Shown: one piece after another, positions 10,001-21,469 of the stretch | How the letters are laid out: every line of letters begins with the position of its first letter | Numbering within the stretch: position 1 is the first letter of the stretch | DNA from: Ampullaceana balthica | Lineage: Eukaryota > Mollusca > Gastropoda > Lymnaeidae | Reading direction: 5' to 3' | Assembly: GCA_944989445.1 (NCBI GenBank) | Contig: CALYLW010001186.1 | Span: 1-64,000, forward strand | DNA length: 64,000 nt | Program-made: the position numbers and the translations under genes | Notes under the pieces: generated by a model | Databases searched by the model: none | Told to the model about the DNA's origin: nothing | What the model saw: only the letters and a program-made list of their open reading frames with translations

Positions 10001-11803
10001 AATTCTTTAAAGAAATCAGGTTTGGTATCAGAAAAGCTGAAAAGCTTGCAAAACAATGGTAAATCGTTAGTTTTATATAATTTTAAAGTAAATATGAGTG
10101 TTTTGTTTTTTAAAAAAAAATTAATTTTTTATTTTATTAAATTTCATTTTAAATTTGTTAATATTATATGAGTGAAATAGAGAGAGAGAGAGAGACGGAA
10201 GGGAAGAAAGTCAAATAGAGATAGAAAGAGAAAGGGGAGAGAGATTAAGACCACCAGAGAAAGTTTGAGAGAATGAAACACAGACAGAAATTGTGACAGA
10301 GAGATCAACAGAGAGTAAAAGATGATGAGAAAGAGCAACACAAAAGCAGATTGACAAAGAGAATAAGTAAAAGAGAGAGAGAGAGAGAGAAAGTGGCAAT
10401 ACATTAATTATCATTAATACTTAAAACAAAAGAAATATATTAGAAAATTATCCTTTCAGAAAATTGCCGAGAGCACAGCCAATGTGAATTTGACACACAT
10501 GACAGACAAACAGATGTCAAAGATGGCAGGTGTGACATGAAAGATAAATCAAGTCTTTTCTATGGTAATTATTTTTTTATTAACTTTTCCTAGATATAAA
10601 AATATACAAAAGATAATTTAAAATATTTTATATTGTTTATAAAAAATAAAAAAAATGCAAGTTAATTCCATTTTAATGCCTAGCTTATAATACCAGTATT
10701 TACACATTGTATTTCTTACATACATTATTGTCTAACAATTCATCTCAGAAATTACTCTTTAAATCTATTGAAATTAAAGATTATACTTAACGAAATCTAG
10801 TTAAACAGAGATAATAGAAGTGAGACAGGTGTAAGACATGGATTAAAATGTACTTTTTTTGATGACCTTGTCAGGTACACATGAAACCCAGGTGTCAGAA
10901 GGAGGAGAAGCAGATCTACACAACAGTCTTATTCGCTGTGAGAAGAATCCAGGTCACACACAATTTGTACCTGTCAATGATTTTAACATCAATCACCTGC
11001 CTGAAGGTAACCATGACAACCTCCTAGTTGAGTACATCAAAGCTACAGCTGACCTCACTGTCAGGGTAGATGTTACAATGACCAGTACAAAAAGACCAGA
11101 GTTTTGGCCAAACACCAAACAACCATATCCATTTTATGACAAGAGAGGAAGTGACGTCATGAGACTAGGGACTGGGAAGGTGAGGTATGTAAACATTTAT
11201 TACTACACGGGAACTTGTCGATGTCACAAGTGTCAACACTCGGACACACCCAGCAAAGTGTGGGGGGAGGTAGAGATGTCCACGGCCACACACGTGGTGT
11301 TTGGTGACCTTGAGGCGAGACACACCACGTGTAGATTGTTCTTTGATAGACAAGATAGTCCTCTGGTCACTCTTGATGGCTGGACGGGGCTTGATGGAGA
11401 CATTAAGGAAGACAGGTGTGTGTTGGAATGTGTGACATGTGACGTAGATTTACTGGACAAACTGGACAAGATGGTGGACCACTGGAAGGATCTACTGGAG
11501 AAAGTAAACAACAAATATGGCGGATGGGAATACAAGTTGACATGGATAGTATCACATCCACATGGATGTCCTAAACAGATCTCTGTAGGACACTTGATAG
11601 ACAGGTACAATGTGAGTGGTTATAATAGGACCAAGTACACGTACACAACATGTACATGTCCAGGCAGTAGTGGGGCATATGTCCACCCACTGGGGTGTGA
11701 TGTTGACTGGTTGTATGGCCACCATGTCCACAGGGGGGTCAACTCTGAGGGAAGAAATTTTAGTGGCGCTGGTTGGGTACAGGAGCTAATATCTATAATG
11801 TAA
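10001..11803 (+). CDS. Trypsin-fold (chymotrypsin-like) serine peptidase-like protein, 3' exons
   Basis: Three exons splice in one frame: 10001-10058, 10460-10564 and 10875-11803. Each internal edge has AG/GT: acceptors CTATTTTCAG, TCCTTTCAG and CTTGTCAG, and donors ATG/GTAAAT and ATG/GTAATT. Phases are consistent. Exon 3 encodes about 308 residues with a likely catalytic triad: His in STATHVVF (11291-11293), Asp in CDVDLLD (11441-11443, compare DIALL of trypsins) and Ser in CPGSSGAY (11669-11671, compare GDSGG). The Asp before the usual nucleophile Ser is replaced by Ser. A Cys cluster CRCHKC precedes the His, and a His-rich tail follows the Ser. The first two exons encode a short basic stretch and a Cys-containing linker. 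No signal peptide is visible because the N-terminus lies upstream. Peptidase activity is an inference; it could be a non-catalytic homologue. I recognise this as a gastropod-type uncharacterised family, but only from general memory. Confidence 0.75.
10166..10400 (+). repeat. GA-rich purine tract in intron
   Basis: Low-complexity (GA)n-like sequence, with pure GAGAGAGA runs at both ends, lies inside the intron between exons 10001-10058 and 10460-10564. The minus-strand open frames through it are S/L-rich artefacts. Confidence 0.9.
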
Positions 11804-11869
11804 ACAATGTTATAATATTTTATATACTTTATACAAACTTGTATCAACTGTTGATTGTTGTAATAGGCA

Positions 11870-12095
11870 ACACCCTCTACCACGCCCCATGTACACCACA
11901 ACACCACGCCCCATGTACACCACAACACCACGCCCTATGTACACCACAACACCACGGCCCATGTACACCACAACACCACGCCCCATGTACACCACAACAC
12001 CACGCCCCATGTACACCACAACACCACGCCCCTATGTACACCACAACACATCGCCTCATGTACACCACAACACCACGCCCCATGTGCGCCCTAAC
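11870..12095 (+). repeat. 24-bp minisatellite in the presumed 3'UTR
   Basis: About nine copies of a unit with CACGCCCCATGTACACCACA have a 24-bp period. They lie between the stop codon (11801-11803) and the poly(A) signal at 12214, so they are probably transcribed with the trypsin-like gene. Because 24 is a multiple of 3, several frames stay open by chance. Confidence 0.9.
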
Positions 12096-12213
12096 CACCA
12101 GTGTCGGCACCCTACCTCCTACATTTCCATGTACTTATGAATTATTACTAGACAATGTTTTTATTGTTTACATTTTGACTTGATACAAACTGGTATCAAA
12201 TGGACACTATTTT

Positions 12214-12219
12214 AATAAA
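12214..12219 (+). promoter_or_regulatory. Poly(A) signal AATAAA of the trypsin-like gene
   Basis: AATAAA lies 411 bases after the stop codon, the first on this strand downstream of it. Further AATAAA motifs follow at 12360 and 12834. Confidence 0.5.
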
Positions 12220-12429
12220 GCTTGACCACTACCACATTTAATGCACCCCCTCACTACCTTTGTCAGCACCCCCAACAACAAAGTCGTCACCCCTATCATC
12301 AGTGTCGGATCCCTTAACTTTAATTTACCCATTTCATGTACTTATAAACTGTTGATTACAAATAAATATTTTCTTTAAAAATCTATTTTTTTAAAAACTT
12401 GTACTAAATGTTAATGACTATAAAATACA

Positions 12430-12812
12430 ACACAGTCTATTACGCCCATGTGCGCCCCCAGTCTATCACGCCCATGTGCGACCCCAGTCTATCACGCCCA
12501 TGTGCGACCCCAGTCTATCATGCCCATGTGCGACCCCAGTCTATCACACCCCATGTGCGCCCCCAGTCTATCACACCCCATGTGCGCCCCCAGTCTATCA
12601 CACCCCATGTGCGCCCCCAGTCTATTACACCCCATGTGCGCCACCAGTCTATCACGCACCATGTGCGCCCCCAGTCTATCACGCCCCATGCGCGCCCAAG
12701 TCTATCACGCCCATGCGCGCCCCCTGTCTATCACACCCCATGTGCGCCCCGAATACCAGTCTATCATGCCCATGTGCGCCCCATGCGCGCCCCAGTCTAT
12801 CACGCACATACA
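12430..12812 (+). repeat. 26-27-bp minisatellite
   Basis: About 14 copies of a unit with CAGTCTATCACGCCCATGTG have a period of 26-27 bp because the C-run length varies. The core ACGCCCATGTG is close to the CACGCCCCATGTA of the 24-bp array just upstream. Confidence 0.9.
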
Positions 12813-12969
12813 ATTATTAATCTATGTTTTCAAAATAAATCAGCGACTATTTATATAAATTATATAAACTATTGTTTCTTGTCATTGATAACAGCCATTT
12901 TAACGCCCCTTGTGCGCCCCAAGCTTAATTTTTGGCACCCCTATCTCCAACAACTCCATATAATGTGTT

Positions 12970-13160
12970 AATAACACTATAACTTTTGTTCTCTATTTAT
13001 TACAGTAAGTTAATGTATTAATGACACTATATCTTTTCTTCTCTATTTATTACAGTAAGTTAATGTATTAATAACACTATATCTTTTGTTCTCTATTTAT
13101 TACAGTGAGTTAATGTATTAATAACACTATATCTTGTGTTCTCTATTTATTACAGTAATT
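12970..13160 (+). repeat. 50-bp repeat, 4 copies, with splice-like junction
   Basis: The word TTATTACAGT recurs at 50-bp spacing (TACAGT at 13001, 13051, 13101 and 13151). Each copy has TTCTCTATTTATTACAG, a good 3' splice-site shape, running into GTAAGT or a near variant that looks like a donor. Confidence 0.85.
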
Positions 13161-13244
13161 TCTTATTTAAACTGTGAATATATAAAATTAATCATGTTTT
13201 GAAAGTTGTTTTAGACTCTAATACATCAAATTATCATCAACAAC

Positions 13245-14545
13245 AACACGCCTCATGTACACTCTCACCTTCCATATCGACACACACACCACCTACAACA
13301 CGCCTTATGTACACTCTCACCTTCCATATCGGCACCCACACCACCAACGACACGCCTTATGTACACTCTCACCTTCCATATCGGCACAAACACCACCAAC
13401 AACACGCCTCATGTACACTCTCACCTTCCATATCGGCAAACACACCACCAACAACACGCCTCATGAACACTCTCATCTTCCATATCGGCGCACACACCAC
13501 CAACAACACGCCTCATGAACACTCTCATCTTCCATATCGGCACACACACCACCAACAACACGCCTCATGTACACTCTCATCTTCCATATCGGCACCCACA
13601 CCACCAACAACACGCCTCATGTGCACTCTCATCTTCCATATCGGCACACACACCACCAACAACACGCCTCATGAACACTTTCATCTTCCATATCGGCGCA
13701 CACACCACCAACAACACGCCTCATGAACACTCTCATCTTCCATATCGGCACACACACCACCAACAACACGCCTCATGTACACTCTCATCTTTCATATCGG
13801 CACCCACACCACCAACAACACGTCTCGTGTACACTCTCATCTTCCATATCGGCACACACACCACCAACAACACGCCTGATGAACACTCTCATCTTCCATA
13901 TCGGCACATACACCACCAACAACACGCCTTATGAACACTCTCATCTTCCATATCGGCACCCACACCTCCAACAACATGCCTCATGTACACTCTCATCTTC
14001 CATATCGGCACCCACACCCCCAACAACACGCCTCGTGTACACTCTCATCTTCCATATCGGCACACACACCACCAACAACACGCCTCATGTATACTCTAAT
14101 CTTCCATATCGGCACCCACACCTCCAACAACACGCCTCATGTACACTCTCACCTTCCATATCGGCACCCACACCACCAACAACACGCCTCATGTACACTC
14201 TCATCTTCCATATCGGCACCCACACCTCCAACAACCCGCCTCATGTACACTCTCACCTTCCATATCGGCACACACACCACCAACAACACGCCTCATGTAC
14301 ACTCTCACCTTCCATATCGGCACCCACACCACCAACAACACGCCTCATGTACACTCTCACCTTCCATATCGGCACCCACACCACCAACAACACGCCTCAT
14401 GTACACTCTCATCTTCCATATCGGCACCCACACCTCCAACAACCCGCCTCATGTACACTCTCATCTTCCATATTGGCACACACACCATCAAAACGCCTCA
14501 TGTACACTCTCATCTTTCATATCGGCACCCACACCACCAACAAAC
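13245..14545 (+). repeat. 52-bp minisatellite, about 25 copies
   Basis: The unit contains CACGCCTCATGTACACTCTC, then CTTCCATATCGGCAC, then CCACACCACCAACAA. CGCCTCATGT recurs at 14289 and 14341, giving 52 bp. Long open frames on the plus strand (up to 295 codons, H/T/P-rich) arise because three 52-bp units return to frame without stops. I treat them as non-coding. Confidence 0.95.
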
Positions 14546-15240
14546 ATGTAACATCTTGTAATAGTATTGGAATTTCTTGTTATATTTTAATAATTTCTTT
14601 TACATTTTGACATTGTTGTATTTTAAGCTTTATTTAATATTTAATTCTATAAAAATAAAAGTATCAACTGGGTTAGTATTTTAAAGTGTTTAATTTATTG
14701 ATTACCATTTTATTGTGTTTAATTTCATAAGACAAAATAATCAAGTAAAAATGAAGTGTTTGACTGTTTTTGTATTATTATGTGTGTGTGTTTTTGTTTA
14801 TTTAGAAATGTATTTACATAAACAAAAATGTTTGTTGATATGGAAAGATGTGCGTGGTGTGGTAACATGTGGTTTCGGGGTGTACATTATTGTGGTGTGT
14901 GGTAACATGTGGGTAGTGTGGTCATATGTAGGTTTGGGGTGTACATTATTGTGGTGTGTGGTAATATGTGGGTAGTGTGGTCATATATAGGTTTGGGGTG
15001 TACAGTATTGTGTTATTCAGTAACATGTGGATGATTTATCAATTTCTGTTTGAACCAGTTTTTTTCGGTACATCAGTGTTGACAAACCTGTACTGTGATT
15101 GTTTCAGTGTGGGATATTTAAACAAATCAATCTTCTTATATCATCGATGAATGTGTCATCATATGGGGGAACTTATAAATGTGATGTCTTAGTGCGGTTA
15201 TAGAAATCATATGTCTTAATCCTAGTGGTTAGTAATTTTA
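14546..15240. other. Spacer with degenerate G/T-rich repeats
   Basis: At 14850-15010 there are two to three copies of a unit of about 62 bp containing GGTTTGGGGTGTACATTATT and GTGGTAACATGTGGGTAG. The rest is AT-rich, and no gene was seen. Confidence 0.7.
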
Positions 15241-15289
15241 CATTATGTGGATAAATCTAAAAGTGTCTGACACTTGTGGTTTGATATTG

Positions 15290-17530
15290 AGGCTAATGGA
15301 TACCCAGTATGGTGTGGGGAGACATACAATAGATAATAGTTACAAGTTTTAGTCGATCAATGACTGTTGATGAGGACAGACAACCTATATAAGTGTGGTG
15401 TGGGGAGACGAACTATATATAGTATGGTGTCGGGAGACGACCTATATATAGGGTGGTGTGGGGAGACGACCTATATATAGTGTGATGTTGGGAGACATAC
15501 AATAGATAATATTTACAAGTTTTAGTCGATCAATGAGGGTTCATGAGGACAGATGACTTATATAAAGTGTGGTGTGGGGAGACGACCTATATATAGTGTG
15601 ATGTGGGGAGACGACCTATATATAGTGTGTTGTGGGGAATCGACCTATATATAGTGTGGTGTGGGAAGACGACCTATATATAGTGTGGTGTGGGGAGACG
15701 ACATATATATAGTGTGGTGTGGGGAGACGACATATATATAGTGTGGTGTGGGGACGACCTATATATAATGTGGTGTGGGGAGACGACCTATATATAGTGT
15801 GGTGTGACGACCTATATTTAGTGTTGTGTTTGAGACGACCTATATATAGTGTTGTGTGACGACCTATTTTTAGTGTGGTGTTTGAGACGACCTATATATA
15901 GTGTGGTGTGGGGAGACGAACTATATATAGTGTGATGTGGGGAGACGACATATATGTAGTGTGATGTGGGGAGAAGACCTATATATAGTGTGGTGTGGGG
16001 ATACGACCTAAATATAGTGTGTTGTGGGGAATCGATATATATAGTGTGGTGTGGGGAGACGACCTATATATAGTAAGGTGTGGGGAGACGAAATATATAT
16101 AGTGTGGTGTGGGGAGACGACCTATATATAGTGTGGTGTGGGGAGATGACCTATATATAGTGTGGTGTGGGGACGACCTATATATAGTGTGGTGTGGGGA
16201 GACGACCTATATATTGTGTGTTGTGGGGAATCGACCTATATATAGTGTGGTGTGGGGAGACGACCTATATATAGTGTGGTGTGGGGAAATGACCTATATA
16301 TAGTATGGTGTGGGGACGACCTATATATAGTGTGGTGTGGGGAGACGACATATATATAGTGTTGTGTGACGACCTATATTTAGTGGGGTGTTTGAGAAAC
16401 CTATGTATAGTGTGGTGTGGGGAGACGAACTATATATATATTTTTATGTGACGACCTATATATAGTGTGGTGTGGGGAGACGACCTATATAAAATGTGTG
16501 TGGGGAGACGACCTATATATAGTGTGGTGTGGGGAGACGACCTATATATAGTGTGGTGTGGGGAGACGACCTATATATAGTGTGGTGTGGGGAGACGACC
16601 TATATATAGTGGGGTGTGGGGAGAGGACCTATATATAGTGTGGTGTGGGGAGACGAGCTGTATATAGTGTGGTGTGACGACCTATATATAGTGTGGTGTG
16701 GGGAGACGACCTATATATAGTATGGTATGGGGAGACGACCTATATATAGTGTGGTGTGGGGAGACGACCTTTATATAGTGTGGTGTGGGGAGACGACATA
16801 TATATAGTGTGGTGTGGGGAGACGACCTATATATAGTGTGGTGTGGGGAAATGACCTATATATAGTATGGTGTGGGGACGACCTATATATAGTGTGGTGT
16901 GGGGAGACGACATATATATAGTGTTGTGTGACGACCTATATTTAGTGGGGTGTTTGAGAAACCTATATATAGTGTGGTGTGGGGAGACGAACTATATATA
17001 TATTTTTATGTGACGACCTATATATAGTGTGGTGTGGGGAGACGACCTATATAAAATGTGTGTGGGGAGACGACCTATATATAGTGTGGTGTGGGGAGAC
17101 GACCTATATATAGTGTGGTGTGGGGAGACGACCTATATATAGTGTGGTGTGGGGAGACGACCTATATATAGTGGGGTGTGGGGAGAGGACCTATATATAG
17201 TGTGGTGTGGGGAGACGAGCTGTATATAGTGTGGTGTGACGACCTATATATAGTGTGGTGTGGGGAGACGACCTATATATAGTATGGTATGGTGAGACGA
17301 CCTATATATAGTGTGGTGTGGGGAGACGACCTTTATATAGTGTGGTGTAGGGAGACGACCTATATATAGTGTGGTGTGGGGAGACACACAATATATATAT
17401 TAATAGAGAGCATATACACATAGGGAGAACTTTACTATAGCGTTATATGGCAGCTGTGGTCACTTATAGACGTAGCGAGAGTGTGGTGTGGGGAGACGAC
17501 CTATATATAGTGTGGTGTGGGGAGACCCAC
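15290..17530 (+). repeat. 29-bp minisatellite with higher-order duplication
   Basis: The unit GTGTGGTGTGGGGAGACGAC plus CTATATATA has a 29-bp period, seen cleanly at 16502/16531. There are about 70 units with deletion variants (GTGTGACGAC). A block of variants starting near 16230 recurs 562 bp later: GTTGTGTGAC at 16361 and 16923, TTTTTATGTG at 16441 and 17003. Larger interruptions with AATAGATAA and CAGCTGTGGTCACT occur near 15325, 15497, 17400 and 17530. Confidence 0.95.
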
Positions 17531-17644
17531 AATAGATAACAATAGAGAGCATAGACATCTTAGGGATAGCTTTACTAGAGCGTTACAGGGCAGCTGTGGT
17601 CACTCATAGAGGTAGCTAGACTGTGGTCGATATTAGAGACACCG

Positions 17645-17880
17645 TCAATAGTAGTCGTCTAGGACTAGGATGGTCAGTCGTCTAGGACTAGGATAGTCAG
17701 TCGTCTAGGACTAGGATAGTTAGTCGTCTAGGACTAGGATAGTCAGTCGTCTATGACTAGGATAGTCAGTCGTCTAGGACTAGGATAGTCAGTCGTCTAG
17801 GACTAGGATAGTCAGTCGTCTAGGACTAGGATAGTCAGTCGTCTAGGACTGGGATAGTCAGTCGTGTGGACTTAGGTGTA
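17645..17880 (+). repeat. 23-bp minisatellite, about 10 copies, interrupted by a LINE
   Basis: The unit GTCGTCTAGGACTAGGATA has a 23-bp period (17654, 17677). Related flank words (ATAGTCAGTCGTATAG, ATATAGAGTTAGAA) reappear at 19927-19970, beyond the LINE. The LINE therefore probably landed inside or at the edge of this array. Confidence 0.9.
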
Positions 17881-17944
17881 GAGTTAGAAGTTGTAGTGGT
17901 AATAAAATAGTCGTGTTGACTTAGATGTATAGTTAGAAAATGTA

Positions 17945-19926
17945 ATAATACTCGTGAATGTTCATTCTCTTTTGGGTCGAGCCATTAGGCTCTTAGGACC
18001 CGGTTCATTTTATCGCAAGCGAGCCTCATCAAGCGGGCATCGCCGTAGAGGTAATCCTCTGCAGGTATCGTTATTTCTCCTTCCAAATCCCCGCACAGCT
18101 CGGGGCACTCTTCGAGTACGTGGGCCACCGTCTCTTCCGGGTGGCCACACAGCCGACAGGCCAGTTCCCTTCTAGTGTCAAACTTGTACAAGTAGCTTCG
18201 TATGGGACAATGCTCAGTTCTTATTCTAGTTATGAGTGTCTGATTGCAACGTCCAATTTTCCACCAGGAGTCGCTTTTGCTCGGTCACGGCATGTACTGG
18301 AATACTTTTCTGGCCATGCTTCCAGACGCCCAGCCCTGGAGTCATTTCTCTCGGAAATGGTCCTTAAGCCACGATCTGACCCCCAGCTGGGTCATCGGGC
18401 GATCGGGTTGGGGCTGAGCTGAACCTTCTCTCGCCAACTTATGGACCCTGTCTGAATGAGTCTCGCCACTGTGCCCAGTGATGTACTGAAGGACTACTAT
18501 TCCGCCTCGTGCTAGGATTTCACCTACTGATGCCAAAATGACACTGACCGTTTTCGTCTCCAGAGAGGATCGACTCACAGTCTCGAGCGAAAACCGTGAG
18601 TCGGTGAAAACTACGACGGTAGGGAAAACCTTTCTTCTTGCTAGACGTCGGCGCACTTCCTTCAAACCCTTGCAGATCGCCTCCAGTTAGGCGTCGTGAC
18701 TACTGTATGCAGATCCGCACGGCCCTGACAGTTCGATACTGTCAGGTCCAGGTTGAGTGTATTGAATTAGTACTCCGTATCCACGTCTGCCATCCTTGAA
18801 ACGTGAGACGTCCGTGAAGACTTTTTACCACGCTGTCGCCATAAGCCTCGATTGTCTTCACAGTCTCGTCTCGCTGGAGCTCGATGGGACTGCCTTTCGT
18901 CACCCCTGTATTTGCCAGTGTCAAACGTAGTTCAGGCAAGTCAAAGCTCTCATGTGGTCCTCGAGCAGGGACCAGTTGCATTCGTTCCCTGTGCTTGGGA
19001 ATGGGGACTGAGTCTTCTAGTTCGTAGACCGTATCCATGAAGGATGGCCTTTTCAGTATGGTCCTCTTTACCCATCGGTCTTGTAATTGGAAGCAGGGTT
19101 CGTCATGCTCCAACCTACGGTATCGCTCTACCGTGGTCATGATTGCTTTTTCTCGCCTTATCGCCAGGGGTTCTACGTTTGACATAATTTCTACAGCGGC
19201 TGTGGGTGTTGTACGTAACGCCCCGCATACGAACCGTAGAGCTTGGTTCTGTATTCGGTCTAGTCCCTCTAGAGCCGTACGGCTCGCAAAGGCTTGGACC
19301 GGGAGGCTGTAGTCAATGGCACCCCTCACACTACCGAGATAGAGAGCTCTCAGTAATCTTGCATCCGCACCCCAACTAGTGCTAGCCAGTTTCTTCACCA
19401 GGGACAGTTTAGCTGTGGTTTTGGCGCACAATTCACGCACCTGGTTATGTAGCTGGACCTTCTGGTCCAACTTGATTCCCAAGTACGTTGGTGTCTGATC
19501 CCAATTCAATCTTTTCCAACATATCTGAAGCACCACCTAATGCTTCAGTGCATTCCGTCCATTTTGTAAAAATGGAGTGGACCGTTTTCTCCGTATTGAC
19601 TACTAGGCGCCAACGGTTGGCGTAGTCTTCGATTCGATTCAGATCTTCCTGCAGCCTGTTCTGCAGAATTGCGACGTCCTTTCCGGAACTCCATATAGCC
19701 AGATCGTCAGCAAACATGGCATTCTGCGACCCCAGAATACCTTGTTGGTCGTGGACGTAGGCTAGGAGCAATGTAAAACTAAGGGCGGACCCCCGTGGGA
19801 GTCCGTCCTCCAGGCGCGCTTCGTTGGATAATGACTCCCCCACTCGAGTCTAGATCGTTCTGTCCGTAAGGAACGATTTTATCCAACTGTACATGTTCGC
19901 AGTGACACCTAACTGCTGCAACTTTA
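17945..19926 (-). pseudogene. Decayed RNase H-bearing LINE (I/Jockey-like), 5'-truncated
   Basis: Read on the minus strand from 19926, the parts appear in LINE order. First comes WIKSFLTDRT, then an in-frame TAG. LEDGLPRGSALS (compare G-L-P-Q-G-S-x-L-S) follows, then MFADDLAIW with the catalytic A-D-D (19843-19445). The thumb region is in another frame (TPTYLGIKLD, AIDYSLPVQAF, to 18742). RNase H pieces VVFTDSRFS and YITGHSGETHSDRVHKLA (18665-18342) carry the D-S and H/D residues. A C-terminal knuckle CRLCGHPEETVAHVLEEC, of the form CX2CX8HX4C, lies within 18191-17985. At least two frameshifts and a stop make it dead. The RNase H domain points to the I clade or a relative. Base composition is clearly more GC-rich than the flanks. 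Confidence 0.88.
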
Positions 19927-20079
19927 AAATAGTCAGTCGTATAGCATTAGATATAGAGTTAGAATTTGTAGAAGTACTTAGGTGTGTACCAGAAAACAAG
20001 ATGGGATTGTTATATGTATTTGTGGTATAAATTAAAACTTGTATAATATAAAATCGAAGAGTAAAAGACTTTGACTATA

Positions 20080-21442
20080 TCTATACTAATAAAATATTTA
20101 AGAAATATATTTTTTTAAAGGACACGCTTTTATTTACATATAGAAAGTGAACAAAAAAGAAAAAAAATACTTGTATCCCTCTAGGGCGAATTGAGGCGTG
20201 GTTCATTGATGTTAGCTATAATATAAACATAAACTAAAAACTAAAATGCATTAATTTAATTACGGTACATTTGATCGATCTGAAATTTTGATACAATGCA
20301 TTGTCATCCAGATCTATCTGTGGTAAAATTTTGAGATCTCTAGGACCATCAGAATTGGTTTAATTTTACGTTACAAGATTTGACGGATGGATGGATACAA
20401 CATACAGTGTAACTTAAATAAAAGCATGTAATAATAGGCAAAGCCCTCACTAACTCACTAACTGACTCATCACTAATTCTCCAACTTCCCGTGTAGGTAG
20501 AAGCATGTAACTTTGGGAAGTTGTTGAGTAGCCTCTCGCGACGAAAATTGGCGTAAAATAATTTTAAAATTCACACATTAGAGGCGGGGGGACCCAAAAC
20601 GCTTTTTTCCATATATGGCCTATATAAAATATGAAAATCCCTAATTCTCCAATTTCCCGAGTAGGCAGAAGCATGAAACTTTGGGAAGTTGTTGAGTACA
20701 AACCCTCGATGGTAACGGGAGAACAAATCACTTCCTGGGGGCCGGATGCCAAAATTAAGTTTTTTCCTAATATGTGCGATATAAAACTGAATATCACAAA
20801 TTCTCATATTTCCCGTGTAGGTAGAAGCATGAAACTCTGAGTAGTTGATAAGTACACTTCCGTGATGGTAACAAGTGAAAACAATATTTAAATTATGACT
20901 TACTGGGGGCCGGGGGCCAAAATGTAGCTTATTTCTTATATAAAAAACTGACTCATCACTAATTCTCCAACTTCCCGTGTAGGTAGAAGCATGAAACCTT
21001 GGGAAGTTGTTGAGTACCCTCCAGCAATTGTAAGAGGTGTAAAAATTATAAAATTATCACTAACTGGGGGGCCCGGGGCCCAAATGTATGTTTTTTCTAA
21101 TATGAGCTATAAACAACAAACTCATCATTAAATATCCAATTTCCCGTGAACGTAGGGGCATGAAACTTTGGGTTGAGAAAGTTGTTGAGTACCCTCCCAC
21201 AATGGTAACATAGAAAAAAAATTAAATTATCACCTCGATAGGATAACTTGAAATGAGTATTTACTTTTTTTTTCTTCTTCGGGACCTAGACAGACTGACA
21301 GACAAGACGGTGAAGTTAATATATGTAGTATATCTATCACTATCAAAATTGAAATCAATTGGTGTTTTGAATCTGTGTTACGCGGGTTCTCAACGGTAAC
21401 TGAAATCCTAATTTCCGCAGCAAAGCGAGGGTATGTTGCTAG
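20080..21442 (+). mobile_element. Helitron-like non-autonomous element, copy 1
   Basis: The left end is A followed by TCTATACTAATAAAAT (T at 20080). The right end is GGGTATGTTGCTAG (CTAG 21439-21442) followed by T. A 5' TC, a 3' CTRR and an A/T host site without duplication fit Helitrons. The weak stem CGC-AGCAAA-GCG precedes the end. The interior has four or five degenerate units built round CTAATTCTCCAACTTCCCG, GTAGGTAGAAGCATGAAAC and GGGGGCC. It also contains a LINE-like repeat (20195-20400). An alternative 5' end is near 20425, where GGCAAAGCCC follows a degenerate TAATAATA. No protein-coding capacity was seen. Confidence 0.6.
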
Positions 21443-21469
21443 TATAAATATAAAACCAGGTACGAAACA

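Noticed and set aside
10144..10414. S/L-rich minus-strand frames that look like membrane segments
   Set aside because: Reverse complement of a GA-rich low-complexity tract inside an intron.
13199..14610. H/T/P-rich open frames of up to 295 codons
   Set aside because: Products of the 52-bp minisatellite; three overlapping frames are equally open.
15290..17530. Dozens of real promoters from TATATATA words
   Set aside because: The words are part of a minisatellite unit; no initiator or downstream gene supports promoter use.
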